Assembly: GCA_963169345.1 (NCBI GenBank)
Contig: CAUJCT010000018.1
Span: 38,747-102,746 of the forward strand
From: Bacteroidota bacterium
Lineage (GTDB): Bacteria; Bacteroidota; Bacteroidia; NS11-12g; UBA955
DNA length: 64,000 bases
Direction of reading: 5' to 3'
In this document: one piece after another, positions 33,667 through 43,465 of the stretch
Position numbering within the stretch: position 1 is the stretch's first letter
Layout: each line of letters opens with the position of its first letter
Made by a program: the position numbers and the translations under genes
The notes under the pieces: generated by a model
Told to the model about the DNA's origin: nothing
Seen by the model: only the letters and a program-made list of their open reading frames with translations
The model's database searches: none

Positions 33667-35790
33667 CTATCGGATGAGTTGCACCACACCGTTGACTTCT
33701 TTTGTCAAGCCGGTTTTGCTGTTGGTGAATTTGTATACATAATAATAGGTGCCTGATGGACATGGATTGGAAGATTCATTGTCATAACATCCATTCCAGT
33801 ATCCATTGTCTGGAAAACTAAAATTGTAAACTTTTACACCCCAACGGTTATAGATGTATCCTTGCAGATTATCAAATCCGCTGAATTGTGTTTCAAATAA
33901 ATCATTGATATTGTCACCTTTTGACAATCCCGGCGTAAAAACATTCGGAATCACAATAGAAGATGTGTCGCAATTGATAAATTTAATGCTGACAGTATCA
34001 CTGAACTGACATTTATTTGTATCGGTCACTGTTAACCAGGCATTGACGTTATTACTGATGACTACAAGGCTCGAATTGCTGCCATTCCACCATCTCAAAC
34101 TCGATTTGGGCCTGACTATTGGGGATAATTCAAAATATGAACCCTGACACAATTGAGTATCCTGACCCAAATTAAACACTGGTTTCGAATATACCTTTAT
34201 TTGTTTTTCAATTGAATCTTTCAAACATCCGCTATTTCCTGTGTATGTAACATTTAGTTTAAGGTTAAACTGTCCGGATTTGTTATAGGATTTAAATACA
34301 GAATCTCCAGACATGCCGGTACCATCACCAAAGTTCCAGTAATATTGTGCAGAAGAATCTGAACGTGCTTTAAAATTAAACATGTGAAGGGTATCACATA
34401 CATTTGTTTTGTTGGCCTCTAAAATCAACTCTGTTGTTCTGTTTTCAAAACTGCTGCCAATTTCTGATGCATAACTTTCATCTTTACCAAAGGCATACAT
34501 ATATGCTGCAAAACCATTGGAGGATGAAATATGATTTTTGGATTGTCCGTTTAATTTAAATGAAGCAACAGACATAGAACATGTGCTTGTAAATTTGCCT
34601 GTATCAAGCTTCACTCCATTTAAAGTAATTTCTCCTAAATGACCAGTACGGGCTACTATTGCAACATAATATTCGGCAGGGAAGGAGGGATTTAAAGAAA
34701 TATTGGAAGTAGATGGAAAACTAAACCCTGCTGTTAAAGTCATTTGATTATCAGGAATCAGATTCATCATGCTTGGATTCCCTAAATTATTGGATTGTCC
34801 ATTGCATTCTCCGCTTTTCATTAACTCAATAACTGAAATAGGTTTATCTGAACTGATACATACCGCAACATTACTTTTTTGATTTACCAAATGTGATTCT
34901 CCGGAATTTAAAACCACAGAAGGAGTACCATTAATGTATATCTGTGTGTTATTTTCAGTGGCAACGATTTGATAGACATATCCGCTGCTATTACCCGCAA
35001 AAGGTACTGTAGTGAAACTTTTTCCGAGATACTGCAATGGTCTGGATTGATTGTAAAGATGATCGCAACCTTTACAGGTATTGTTGTTATATTCAACGAA
35101 CGAACATTTTGCACCTTCGAATACTACAAATCGCTTGCAACCTCTGCCATTCCAGATTTTTGTACCTGCAAATGACTGGCTGTCTGAAGCCTGCTCCTGA
35201 TAAACCTGACCTTTTCTCAGCCATTTGGTATAAATAATACCCTTGACAAGATTATTTTTGGAATTACAGGTAGGCATTATGGTCATCAATACACTGTCAT
35301 CTATCGCCAAAACCGAAAATAAACTGTTGTTGGCTTTACCAATTGATTCGTCACCTCGGTAGGTATTGACAAAATATGTCGGATTGCTGGGTATTCTTTC
35401 TACCGGCATTATAGATGAAATGTCGGTACTGTTCAGACTGTTGTTCATAGCATTTACAGCTATTGGAGCGCTGGCAGTGATCAAAATACTTCTTGTAGGA
35501 CTGAAAATGGAAGCGCTTGGTGTTCCGGCTTTTAGGTAATCTAAAATCGTGTCTTTGCCATAAATGACAAATGTATCAGAATACGATCCGCAAGAAATAC
35601 GAAGAATGAAATGGCTACTTTCAGAAGAAACTGCAAATGAGACTTTCTCAAAGCTGCCATAGTTTTCTAAAAATGTGAAACGGAATTCCTTTCCGTAGTT
35701 GTTTGTTTGGTTCTGGGCACTGATTCCCAAAAAGAGAAAGCAGGTGACAAACAGCAGCAGCGCCCTGAAACCCGTAGGTTTAATCTGCAT
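33667..35790 (-). CDS. T9SS type B surface protein with IgGFc-binding-like and PKD domains
   Basis: 707 residues from the ATG at 35790 (a GTG three codons upstream is possible). Signal peptide ends near GISAQN. Residues 25-430 match the IgGFc-binding protein N-terminal domain: GKEFRFTFLENYG, SDKPISVIEL, the CDHLYNQSRPLQYLGK segment and ENNTQIYINGTPSVVLNSGES. A PKD domain follows (YYWNFGDGTGMSGDS), then an Ig-like piece (LCQGSYFELSP). The C-terminus is the gliding-motility-associated CHU_C domain (IPNVFTPGLSKGDNINDLF, YIYNRWGVKVY, WNGCYDN, CPSGTYYYVYKF), a type B T9SS signal. Probable adhesin. Confidence 0.9.
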   Translation of the reverse strand: MQIKPTGFRALLLFVTCFLFLGISAQNQTNNYGKEFRFTFLENYGSFEKVSFAVSSESSHFILRISCGSYSDTFVIYGKDTILDYLKAGTPSASIFSPTRSILITASAPIAVNAMNNSLNSTDISSIMPVERIPSNPTYFVNTYRGDESIGKANNSLFSVLAIDDSVLMTIMPTCNSKNNLVKGIIYTKWLRKGQVYQEQASDSQSFAGTKIWNGRGCKRFVVFEGAKCSFVEYNNNTCKGCDHLYNQSRPLQYLGKSFTTVPFAGNSSGYVYQIVATENNTQIYINGTPSVVLNSGESHLVNQKSNVAVCISSDKPISVIELMKSGECNGQSNNLGNPSMMNLIPDNQMTLTAGFSFPSTSNISLNPSFPAEYYVAIVARTGHLGEITLNGVKLDTGKFTSTCSMSVASFKLNGQSKNHISSSNGFAAYMYAFGKDESYASEIGSSFENRTTELILEANKTNVCDTLHMFNFKARSDSSAQYYWNFGDGTGMSGDSVFKSYNKSGQFNLKLNVTYTGNSGCLKDSIEKQIKVYSKPVFNLGQDTQLCQGSYFELSPIVRPKSSLRWWNGSNSSLVVISNNVNAWLTVTDTNKCQFSDTVSIKFINCDTSSIVIPNVFTPGLSKGDNINDLFETQFSGFDNLQGYIYNRWGVKVYNFSFPDNGYWNGCYDNESSNPCPSGTYYYVYKFTNSKTGLTKEVNGVVQLIR

Positions 35791-35832
35791 TAATAACACG
35801 AATTTAATTTTTTCTTTTGTCTGACATTTTAC

Positions 35833-35840
35833 TAATTTTG
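35833..35840 (+). promoter_or_regulatory. Possible -7 element for the M16 peptidase gene
   Basis: TAATTTTG is a perfect TAnnTTTG box 72 bases upstream of the ATG. The nearest TTG (35817-35819) is only 13 bases away, so spacing is short. Confidence 0.35.
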
Positions 35841-35912
35841 ACGAGATTTTTGTGGAAAAGGTTGCGTTTGTCTATTATTTTTGAAACAAATATTATTCCA
35901 AATTTTATATCA

Positions 35913-38780
35913 ATGAAAAAATTGTTTTTTTTATCAGCGGCTTTATCACTGTTTCTTACAACGAATACAGCGAAGGCTCAAACTGCGGCAACCCCTGTTG
36001 TCACAGTAGATGCCAAGCCAGGGAAGCTCATCATCCCTTACGTTAAATACCGACTCGCCAATGGCCTGACGGTTATTATTAACGAAGATCATAGCGATCC
36101 GATCGTTCACGTGGAAGTTACCTATCACGTTGGTTCGAACAGAGAAACTATGAAAAGAACCGGTTTTGCTCACTTCTTCGAACACATGATGTTCCAGGGT
36201 TCGCAAAACGTTGCTGATGAAGAGCACTTTAAAATTGTACAAGGTTCGGGCGGTGACATGAATGGTACTACCAACCGCGACAGAACCAACTACTTCGAAA
36301 CTGTTCCTAGCAATATGCTCGAAACAGCTCTTTGGCTTGAAGCTGACCGCATGGGCTTCCTTCTTCCTGCTTTTACCAAAAAGAAATTTGAAACCCAGCG
36401 CGAAACTGTTAAAAATGAAAAAGACCAGCGTTATGGCGAAGGTTATGGTATGCTTCCTGAAGTTCAAGACCAGTTAATCTACCCGTATGGTCACCCTTAC
36501 AGCTGGCAAACAATTGGTTATGTTGATGACCTTAATGCTGCCGATTCTTCTGACCTTAGAAATTTCTTCCTTAAATGGTACGGCCCAAATAACGCTATCC
36601 TCGTTATTTCCGGTGACGTTAACCCTGAAGAGGCAATGAAAATGGTAGAAAAATACTTCGGACCTATCTCTCGTGGTAATGAAGCACCGCCACTGCCTAA
36701 AAAACCAGTTATACTCGAAGAAAAGAAAATCCAAACCATCACAAGTGATGTGTTCTTTCCTCTTACTTCTATAACTTTCCCTACAGTTCCTACCTTCCAT
36801 AAAGATGAAGCTGCTCTTGATGTATTGGCCAGCTTACTGGGTGATGGTAAAAATTCAGTTTTGTACAAAAACTTTATTGGTGCCGAAAACTCAGTTCAGG
36901 CTTTCTGCAGCAATGGTACTTTCGAAATGTCTGGTGAGTTCAATTTTATCCTGGTGACTTATCCTGAAAAGTTAGGTGGCCTGAAAGAAAGTGAAATGAG
37001 AGCTACGCTTGAAAAATCTTTAGATTCTTTTGAAATCAACGGATTTAGTGAAGCTGACCTCGACAGAATTAAAAAATCACTTGCATCAAGATACTTCAGC
37101 ATTCTTGAAACTGTAGGTTCTAAAGCTTCTGTATTAACTCAGTACGAAATGCTTACAGGAGGCGATATGACTCTTGACAAAGATTATGAGAGATATCTGA
37201 AAGTGACTAAAGAAGATGTAATGCGTGTTTTCAGAACCTATATTAAAGGTAGAAACTACGCTTGTATCCATATCATTCAGGACCCTATTTTAGCTTCTGA
37301 CCCTAATGCTAAAATCAAAAAATACGAAAGTATTAATCCATACGCTAACGAAACTCCAGATAAATCTGCATACAGTAACCTGGCTTACAAACCAACAGTT
37401 GACCCTGCAGGTTTCGACAGAAGTAAAAAACCTTCTGTTCCTAGCGCTAAACCAGCAAACGTACCTAACTACTACAAAACCAAATTTGATAATGGAATCA
37501 AAATAATTGGAACTTCTTCTAAAGAAACTCCTATGGTATATATGAGTATATCAATTGGTGGTTCTCACTACTTTGAAACTGGTAAAATTAAAAATGGTAC
37601 TGCAGCAATGTTAGCAGCTATGCTAAATGAAGGAACTACTAAATTATCCGGCGTTCAACTTGAAAACAAACTGAACAGCATGGGCTCATCTATTTCATTT
37701 GGTGCCGGTGAAGGTTCTATTTCTTGTTTCGTTTCTTGTTTTAAAGACTCTTTCAATGCCACTATGGCTGTCTTGGAAGATATGTTCTACAATCCTTCTT
37801 ATACTGAGAAAGATTTTAAACTGAACAAAAAGGCAATATTGAGTTCAATAGAAAACAATAACCTGCACTCTCCAACCTCTTTCGGTAGCACAAAATTCAG
37901 AGAATTTATATTTGGTACTGAAAATCCAATTGGTATTGGTAGTTTAACTGATTGGTCTGCTGCTAATAAAATTACTGTAGAAGACCTTAAAAACTTTAAA
38001 TCAAACTTCCTTTCTCCTAATCTAACTACTATTTCAGTAGTAGGTGATATAGATGAAAAAACTGTTACCGAAGGTTTGGCATTCTTCAAAAAATGGGAGA
38101 ATAAAAACTTAACAGTTCCTGTATTCACTAATTTCCCTTCTGCTCAAAAAACACAAGTCTACCTGGTTAATCAGGATAACGCTCCTCAGTCTCAAATCCT
38201 GATTGGTTACAGAACCATTCCTTATGATTTTGATGGTGACTTCTTTAAAGCTACTGTGATGAACTTTGCTTTGGGTGGCGCATTCAACTCTCGTTTGAAT
38301 CTAAACCTGAGAGAAGACAAAGGTTGGACTTATGGTATTCGTTCAGGTTTCAACCCTAGCGGAAGAAATATCCCTGGTGTATTCGTTATCAGCGCCGGTG
38401 TTAAAAAATCAGCTACTGACTCTTCTATAGTTGAAATATTCAAGGAAATTAAAAATTACATCGACAACGGTATTACCGATGATGAGTTAGATTTCACTAA
38501 ACGTGCTTTATTAGGTAGTGATGCTTTGAGATATGAATCACCATTTAGTAAACTTGGTTTCTTATCACAAATTATCCTGTGGGATCTCGAAGGTAATTTC
38601 AATGCTAAACGCGCAGAAATCATCAAAAATCTGACTAAAGAAGATATCAATGCTCTCGCTAAAAAATATCTGAGTCTTGATAATCTGGTTATAGTTGTTA
38701 TTGGAGATGATGCATTCGTAAAAGAACAATTGGAAAAATTGGGATTAGGCAAAATTAAAGTGCTTAAAATGCCTAAATAA
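35913..38780 (+). CDS. Secreted M16 family zinc peptidase (two-domain, pitrilysin-like)
   Basis: 955 residues from the ATG at 35913, which starts a signal peptide MKKLFFLSAALSLFLTTNTAKAQ; the frame is open upstream but unlikely to be used. The inverted zinc motif HFFEHMMFQG (His87, Glu90, His91) is in the first M16 unit, with the distal glutamate in a TVKNEKDQR-type helix. The second M16 unit (from about residue 515, KTKFDNGIKIIGTSSKETPMV) lacks HxxEH, as usual for the non-catalytic half. No T9SS domain, so probably periplasmic. Strong terminator follows. Confidence 0.93.
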   Translation: MKKLFFLSAALSLFLTTNTAKAQTAATPVVTVDAKPGKLIIPYVKYRLANGLTVIINEDHSDPIVHVEVTYHVGSNRETMKRTGFAHFFEHMMFQGSQNVADEEHFKIVQGSGGDMNGTTNRDRTNYFETVPSNMLETALWLEADRMGFLLPAFTKKKFETQRETVKNEKDQRYGEGYGMLPEVQDQLIYPYGHPYSWQTIGYVDDLNAADSSDLRNFFLKWYGPNNAILVISGDVNPEEAMKMVEKYFGPISRGNEAPPLPKKPVILEEKKIQTITSDVFFPLTSITFPTVPTFHKDEAALDVLASLLGDGKNSVLYKNFIGAENSVQAFCSNGTFEMSGEFNFILVTYPEKLGGLKESEMRATLEKSLDSFEINGFSEADLDRIKKSLASRYFSILETVGSKASVLTQYEMLTGGDMTLDKDYERYLKVTKEDVMRVFRTYIKGRNYACIHIIQDPILASDPNAKIKKYESINPYANETPDKSAYSNLAYKPTVDPAGFDRSKKPSVPSAKPANVPNYYKTKFDNGIKIIGTSSKETPMVYMSISIGGSHYFETGKIKNGTAAMLAAMLNEGTTKLSGVQLENKLNSMGSSISFGAGEGSISCFVSCFKDSFNATMAVLEDMFYNPSYTEKDFKLNKKAILSSIENNNLHSPTSFGSTKFREFIFGTENPIGIGSLTDWSAANKITVEDLKNFKSNFLSPNLTTISVVGDIDEKTVTEGLAFFKKWENKNLTVPVFTNFPSAQKTQVYLVNQDNAPQSQILIGYRTIPYDFDGDFFKATVMNFALGGAFNSRLNLNLREDKGWTYGIRSGFNPSGRNIPGVFVISAGVKKSATDSSIVEIFKEIKNYIDNGITDDELDFTKRALLGSDALRYESPFSKLGFLSQIILWDLEGNFNAKRAEIIKNLTKEDINALAKKYLSLDNLVIVVIGDDAFVKEQLEKLGLGKIKVLKMPK

Positions 38781-38809
38781 CCCTCCAGTTTTTTATATAA
38801 ATCTTGTAA

Positions 38810-38839
38810 AAGTCTCGGACAAAATCCGGGACTTTTTTT
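38810..38839 (+). terminator. Intrinsic terminator of the M16 peptidase gene
   Basis: A 10-bp stem AAGTCTCGGA / TCCGGGACTT with one G-T pair and loop CAAAA, followed by seven T. It lies about 30 bases after the stop. Confidence 0.9.
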
Positions 38840-38918
38840 GTTGGTATATTGTGGAATGTAAATTCGTCAACCCGCTAATTTTTACCTATCTTGCAATGTT
38901 TTTAGAAAGCAATAAAAT

Positions 38919-41549
38919 ATGGATCAGAACCCAGATGATTACAATGTTGAACGAATAATTCCGATTAACATTGAAGACGAAATGAAGACTGCTTACATCG
39001 ATTATTCGATGTCTGTTATTGTCAGCAGAGCTCTTCCTGATGTAAGAGATGGCTTAAAGCCAGTTCACAGACGTGTTTTGTATGGTATGACCGAATTAGG
39101 TCTTGCACCTAACCGACCATACAAAAAATCCGCACGTATTGTCGGTGAAGTTTTGGGTAAATATCACCCTCATGGTGACTCTTCTGTTTATGATACCATG
39201 GTGCGTATGGCTCAGGACTGGAGTCTGAGATACACAATGGTGGATGGTCAGGGTAACTTTGGCTCTATCGATGGTGACTCACCGGCTGCTATGCGTTATA
39301 CCGAAGCCAGATTGAAAAAAATCGCTGAGGAAATGCTCAATGACCTGGAAAAAGATACGGTCGACTTCCGCCCGAACTTTGACGACTCATTGAAAGAACC
39401 TTCCGTTCTGCCTTCAAAAATTCCTAACCTCCTGGTCAATGGTGCTGCTGGTATCGCTGTAGGTATGGCTACTAACATGGCCCCACACAATCTGACTGAA
39501 GCTGTTAATGCTACCATAGCCTATATCGATAACAGAGAAATCACTATCAGCGAATTGATGCAACACATCAAAGGTCCTGATTTCCCTACCGGCGGTATCA
39601 TTCACGGTACGGATGGTATTCGCTCTGCTTTCGAAACCGGTAGAGGCCGTATCCTCATGAGAGGTAAAACTGAAATTGAAACAATGGCCAATGGTAAAGA
39701 ACTTATCATTGTTACCGAAGTTCCTTATCAGGTAATGCCTAGCCAAATCATCACAAGAGCCGTTGAATTGGTTCAGGAAAAAGTGATTGATGGTATAGTG
39801 GGTGTAAGAGATGAGTCTGGCCGCGATGGTATGAGACTTGTTTTCGAACTGCGTAAAGATGCTATTGCTAATGTTGTACTCAATCAGTTATTTAAATATA
39901 CTGCATTGCAATCTTCTTTCTCGGTAAATAATATTGCCCTGGTTCACGGACGCCCTGAAATGCTCAACTTGAAAGACCTAATCCGTCATTTTGTTGATCA
40001 CAGACACGAAATAGTCGTAAGAAGAACCAAATTTGACCTTGCTGAAGCTAAAAAACGTGCGCATATTTTAGAAGGGTTACTGATTGCTCTCGATCACCTG
40101 GATGAAGTGATTGCTTTAATCAGAAATTCTAAAAACCCGGATGAAGCCAAAGATGGTTTAATATCTAAGTTTGGCCTGACTGAAATCCAATCTAAAGCTA
40201 TCCTGGATTTGCGTTTGCAGCGTTTAACCGGTCTCGAACGTCAAAAGATCAAAGAAGAATACGACGAGTTAATGAAGTTGATCGCTTATCTCGAATCTAT
40301 ATTGAACGACGAATCATTAAGATATTCCATTATCAAGGAAGAACTTGCTGAAATGCGCGAAAAATATGGTGACGAACGTAAGACAACTATCGAACACAGC
40401 GCTGGTGAAATTGATATTGAAGATTTAATCCCTAATGAAAAGGTTGTTATTACAATCTCTCACATGGGATATATCAAACGTACCATTTTGTCTGAATATA
40501 AAGAGCAGGCGAGGGGTGGCAGAGGAAACAGAGGAGTGTCTCACCGTGATGAAGATTTTGTTGAACACCTCTTTGTAGCCAATACACATAATTATATGTT
40601 GTTCTTTACTGAACATGGTAGATGCTTCTGGATGAAAGTATATGAACTGCCTGAAGGTGGTAAAGCTACTAAAGGAAGAGCCATTCAAAACCTGATTGCT
40701 ATCCCTTCAGATGATAAAATCAGAGCTTACCTCAATATTGAAAACCTGAAGAGTGAAGATTATCTCAATACGCATAATATTATATTGTGTACCAAAAAAG
40801 GGATTATTAAAAAGACAACTCTTGAAGCTTATTCCAGACCTAGAGCTAATGGTATCAACGCCATTACCATCAGAGAAGGTGATGAATTGCTTTCAGCAAA
40901 ATTGACCAACGGAAATTGCGAGGTCATCATGGCTAAACGCTCCGGTAAAGCAATTCGATTCAATGAAGGCCTGGTAAGACCAATGGGTAGAAATGCCAGT
41001 GGTGTAAAAGGTATAACACTAGAATCTGATAAAGATGAAGTAATCGGAATGATTACCATAGATAAAGAAAACCTTAAAGATGCGACTATCCTGGTTGTTT
41101 CTGAAAATGGTTTTGGTAAACGTTCTTACTTAGTAGACCCTGAAACTGGAGAAGATGAATACAGAATCACCGGCAGAGGTGGTAAAGGTGTAAAAACCCT
41201 TAATATCACCGACAAAACAGGTGACCTGATTTCAATTGAACTGGTAACAGATGAGGATGGTTTAATGATTATTAACAAATCCGGTTTGACAATTCGTATG
41301 CGTGTGGATGCTCTTAAAACAAGAGGTAGAGCCACTCAGGGTGTCAAATTGATTAATATTAAAAATAATGATGCAATTGCATCTGTCGCAGTAGTGCCGG
41401 TTGAGGAAGAAGAGGAAGAAAATGCAGAAGAAGGAGTGGTTAACGGTGATTCAACTGAAGTCGATAACATCAGTAATGACGGGCAAGTTGATACTGGTGA
41501 CGACAATGGTGATGACAGCGGCGATGACAATGGCACAAGTATTGAATAG
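38919..41549 (+). CDS. gyrA: DNA gyrase subunit A
   Basis: 876 residues. Breakage-reunion domain with the catalytic tyrosine in [11 protein letters not shown] (Tyr127) and quinolone region [12 protein letters not shown], where Ser88 and Asp92 correspond to E. coli Ser83 and Asp87 (wild-type-like). The GyrA box QARGGRG at about residue 530 separates gyrase from topoisomerase IV subunit ParC. Six beta-pinwheel blades follow. The last 50 residues are a very acidic Glu/Asp/Gly tail with repeated GDDNGDD-type units, longer than in E. coli. gyrB is not in the window. Confidence 0.96.
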   Translation: MDQNPDDYNVERIIPINIEDEMKTAYIDYSMSVIVSRALPDVRDGLKPVHRRVLYGMTELGLAPNRPYKKSARIVGEVLGKYHPHGDSSVYDTMVRMAQDWSLRYTMVDGQGNFGSIDGDSPAAMRYTEARLKKIAEEMLNDLEKDTVDFRPNFDDSLKEPSVLPSKIPNLLVNGAAGIAVGMATNMAPHNLTEAVNATIAYIDNREITISELMQHIKGPDFPTGGIIHGTDGIRSAFETGRGRILMRGKTEIETMANGKELIIVTEVPYQVMPSQIITRAVELVQEKVIDGIVGVRDESGRDGMRLVFELRKDAIANVVLNQLFKYTALQSSFSVNNIALVHGRPEMLNLKDLIRHFVDHRHEIVVRRTKFDLAEAKKRAHILEGLLIALDHLDEVIALIRNSKNPDEAKDGLISKFGLTEIQSKAILDLRLQRLTGLERQKIKEEYDELMKLIAYLESILNDESLRYSIIKEELAEMREKYGDERKTTIEHSAGEIDIEDLIPNEKVVITISHMGYIKRTILSEYKEQARGGRGNRGVSHRDEDFVEHLFVANTHNYMLFFTEHGRCFWMKVYELPEGGKATKGRAIQNLIAIPSDDKIRAYLNIENLKSEDYLNTHNIILCTKKGIIKKTTLEAYSRPRANGINAITIREGDELLSAKLTNGNCEVIMAKRSGKAIRFNEGLVRPMGRNASGVKGITLESDKDEVIGMITIDKENLKDATILVVSENGFGKRSYLVDPETGEDEYRITGRGGKGVKTLNITDKTGDLISIELVTDEDGLMIINKSGLTIRMRVDALKTRGRATQGVKLINIKNNDAIASVAVVPVEEEEEENAEEGVVNGDSTEVDNISNDGQVDTGDDNGDDSGDDNGTSIE

Positions 41550-41571
41550 TTTAAATTAAATTGTAATTGAA

Positions 41572-42885
41572 ATGAAAAGAAAGTTAGTATTATCAGCTGT
41601 GTTGTTTGCAGGAATGGTGGTTGCCAATCCAATGTTCGCTCAAATTAAGAGGTTAAAAACCGTTAGAAATGACATGACCAGAAACATCGAAAAGGATTTA
41701 GCTAAATCCAAATACGATATCGACCTGGTAATTCAAGATCCTGAAACATCCAATATGGCTGCTGCATGGGGTTGGAGAGGTGTCATCTATACAGAAATTG
41801 CCTACCTGAGTGATACAAGTGAACTTAAAAAAACACTTGACCCAACAGGAAATGCATCTCTGATTGCTGCCGAAGCAATGACTAAATTCTATTCATACTC
41901 TGAAGAACAACAGGAAGAGTTTGATGCAAAAGATAATGTAAAATACAATCTGCCGTACGCTATTCTTAAAGTTTATTACGATGGTGAAGATGCATTGAGA
42001 AATGGTAAAGATTTCAAAATCGTTAAACAGTACATGGATTATGTAGTTGCATTAATGCCTTATGATGTCGATAAAGTAGCTAATAATAATTCTGTAACAA
42101 CCGAGAAAGCTTATTACTACAATTGGTATGCTGCTTATCAGGATACGCTGATTGATACTGAAATAATCTATCTCGAAAAGTTAGCTGCTGTGCCTAATTA
42201 CCTGAAATCTGATATCTTCATTAGATTAAGTCAAATTTACAGTGATAAAGGTGAATTCGATAAAGCGATTTCTTACCTCAATAAAGGAAAAGAAAAAATA
42301 CCTCAGGATGCCAATCGTTTTCTTGAACAGGAGATTAATATAGAGCTGGGTAGAAATAATCAGGTTGCTATGTTGACTAAATTCAATGAGGCAATTGCAG
42401 GTGATCCAACCAATGCTACGTATTATTTTTCAAGAGGAGTGACCTTTCACCAGTTGAAAACAAAAGAGTTGGAGGCTCAGGAAAAACAATATAAGTCAAA
42501 TGTTGCTCTTAGCCCATCTGTTTATTATTTCAGTCAGGCTATGAAAGATTACCAAAAAGCTCTTGAAATTGATCCGGGTAATTATGATGCATTGAATAAC
42601 CTTGCGGTATTGATGTTCGACTCTGCAAATTATGTATACAAACAAATGACAAGAGTTGCCGGACAGTATGAAAAATTAAGAGCTCTTGCAATTGATTTAT
42701 ACAAACAAGCCGATGTTAAATTCGAAGCACTCAGACAATCTGGTTATCTTAAAGATCAAGACCTGATTAATTTGTTAATCGATATGAAAACTTGTGCAGC
42801 TAAAACTGGTAACGACGCCAGAAAGAAAGAAATAGAAGCCATGATTCAAGCTGAGAAGAAAAAACTCGCTGAGAAAAAGGACTAA
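41572..42885 (+). CDS. Secreted tetratricopeptide-repeat protein
   Basis: 437 residues, signal peptide MKRKLVLSAVLFAGMVVANPMFAQ. TPR motifs are visible in LSQIYSDKGEFDKAISYLNKGKE (about residues 217-240), in YYFSRGVTFHQLK and in YYFSQAMKDYQKALEIDPGNYDALNNLAVLMFD. Ends in a charged Lys/Glu helix (IEAMIQAEKKKLAEKKD). Probably periplasmic scaffold; no enzyme domain. It starts 22 bp after gyrA and may be partly co-transcribed. Confidence 0.85.
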   Translation: MKRKLVLSAVLFAGMVVANPMFAQIKRLKTVRNDMTRNIEKDLAKSKYDIDLVIQDPETSNMAAAWGWRGVIYTEIAYLSDTSELKKTLDPTGNASLIAAEAMTKFYSYSEEQQEEFDAKDNVKYNLPYAILKVYYDGEDALRNGKDFKIVKQYMDYVVALMPYDVDKVANNNSVTTEKAYYYNWYAAYQDTLIDTEIIYLEKLAAVPNYLKSDIFIRLSQIYSDKGEFDKAISYLNKGKEKIPQDANRFLEQEINIELGRNNQVAMLTKFNEAIAGDPTNATYYFSRGVTFHQLKTKELEAQEKQYKSNVALSPSVYYFSQAMKDYQKALEIDPGNYDALNNLAVLMFDSANYVYKQMTRVAGQYEKLRALAIDLYKQADVKFEALRQSGYLKDQDLINLLIDMKTCAAKTGNDARKKEIEAMIQAEKKKLAEKKD

Positions 42886-42901
42886 TCATATTAATAAATA
42901 G

Positions 42902-42925
42902 GCCGCTATTAAGCGGCTTATTTTA
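42902..42925 (+). terminator. Intrinsic terminator of the TPR gene
   Basis: Stem GCCGCT / AGCGGC with ATTA loop (42902-42917) followed by TTATTTTAT, 16 bases after the stop. The U-tract is interrupted by one A. Confidence 0.75.
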
Positions 42926-43000
42926 TCTCCATGCTAGTTAACATAATATTAATTATGAGACAATTTGGTGGGTGGTAATAAATTGATAATTAAATGGTTA

Positions 43001-43465
43001 TTATTGGATGCCCGTGATTTGATATGATTTGCCCATGAACTCAAACCTCGATCCAGGTTCCATGTTTTGCATCATCCGTCCAATTGGTGATATCAATGAA
43101 ATAATTTGAAAAATCTCATCATTAATTTCTATCGGCCGCGATGAAATTGAAATGTAAAAATTCCCGTGATTGGTTTCTACCAAAGAACCAAATCTGACTT
43201 TCTGATAATCCTTTGAAACCTCTATCTGTGATAAAACTTTTTTCTGATCCTTTAACTGATTTAACTGAGCGGATAATTTTTCCTGCTCTAATTGCATCAT
43301 TGATTTTGAAACATCATGCTTGTCTCCGGCTGTACTTTTAGTCTCGTTGGCAGCCGATTCCATATATAATTTATACTCTGACTGTAAAGTGTCAATTTTC
43401 TTCTCTAATTCCTGCTGTATAATTAAATGTATCTGTGACTTCTTTGTTTTCACCTTATTTGACAA
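43001..43465 (-). CDS. GreA/GreB-like protein: coiled coil plus FKBP-like C-terminal domain
   Basis: 154 residues. The N-terminal half is a charged helix-rich coiled coil (IIQQELEKKIDTLQSEYKLYMESAA, then LEQEKLSAQLNQLKDQKKVL). The C-terminal half reads VRFGSLVETNHGNFYISIS ... ISLISPIGRMMQNMEPGSRFEFMGKSYQITGI, which has the shape of the Gre-factor C-terminal domain, including an SPIGxxxxxxxxG segment. It is shorter and more divergent than GreA and the acidic tip of the coiled coil is not obvious, so it may be an RNA-polymerase-binding Gre homologue of altered function. It overlaps the upstream T9SS gene by 11 bp. Confidence 0.6.
   Translation of the reverse strand: MSNKVKTKKSQIHLIIQQELEKKIDTLQSEYKLYMESAANETKSTAGDKHDVSKSMMQLEQEKLSAQLNQLKDQKKVLSQIEVSKDYQKVRFGSLVETNHGNFYISISSRPIEINDEIFQIISLISPIGRMMQNMEPGSRFEFMGKSYQITGIQ

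Noticed and set aside
35817..35912. Longer start for the M16 peptidase
   Set aside because: A complete signal peptide begins at the ATG at 35913; the added residues would hide it, and a TAnnTTTG box lies inside the extension.
38919..41549. Topoisomerase IV subunit ParC instead of GyrA
   Set aside because: The QARGGRG GyrA box and full pinwheel domain are present, which ParC lacks.
43001..43465. 3-oxoacyl-ACP synthase label, which I recall on similar proteins
   Set aside because: No thiolase-fold motif or catalytic Cys is present; the coiled-coil plus Gre-like layout does not fit that enzyme.
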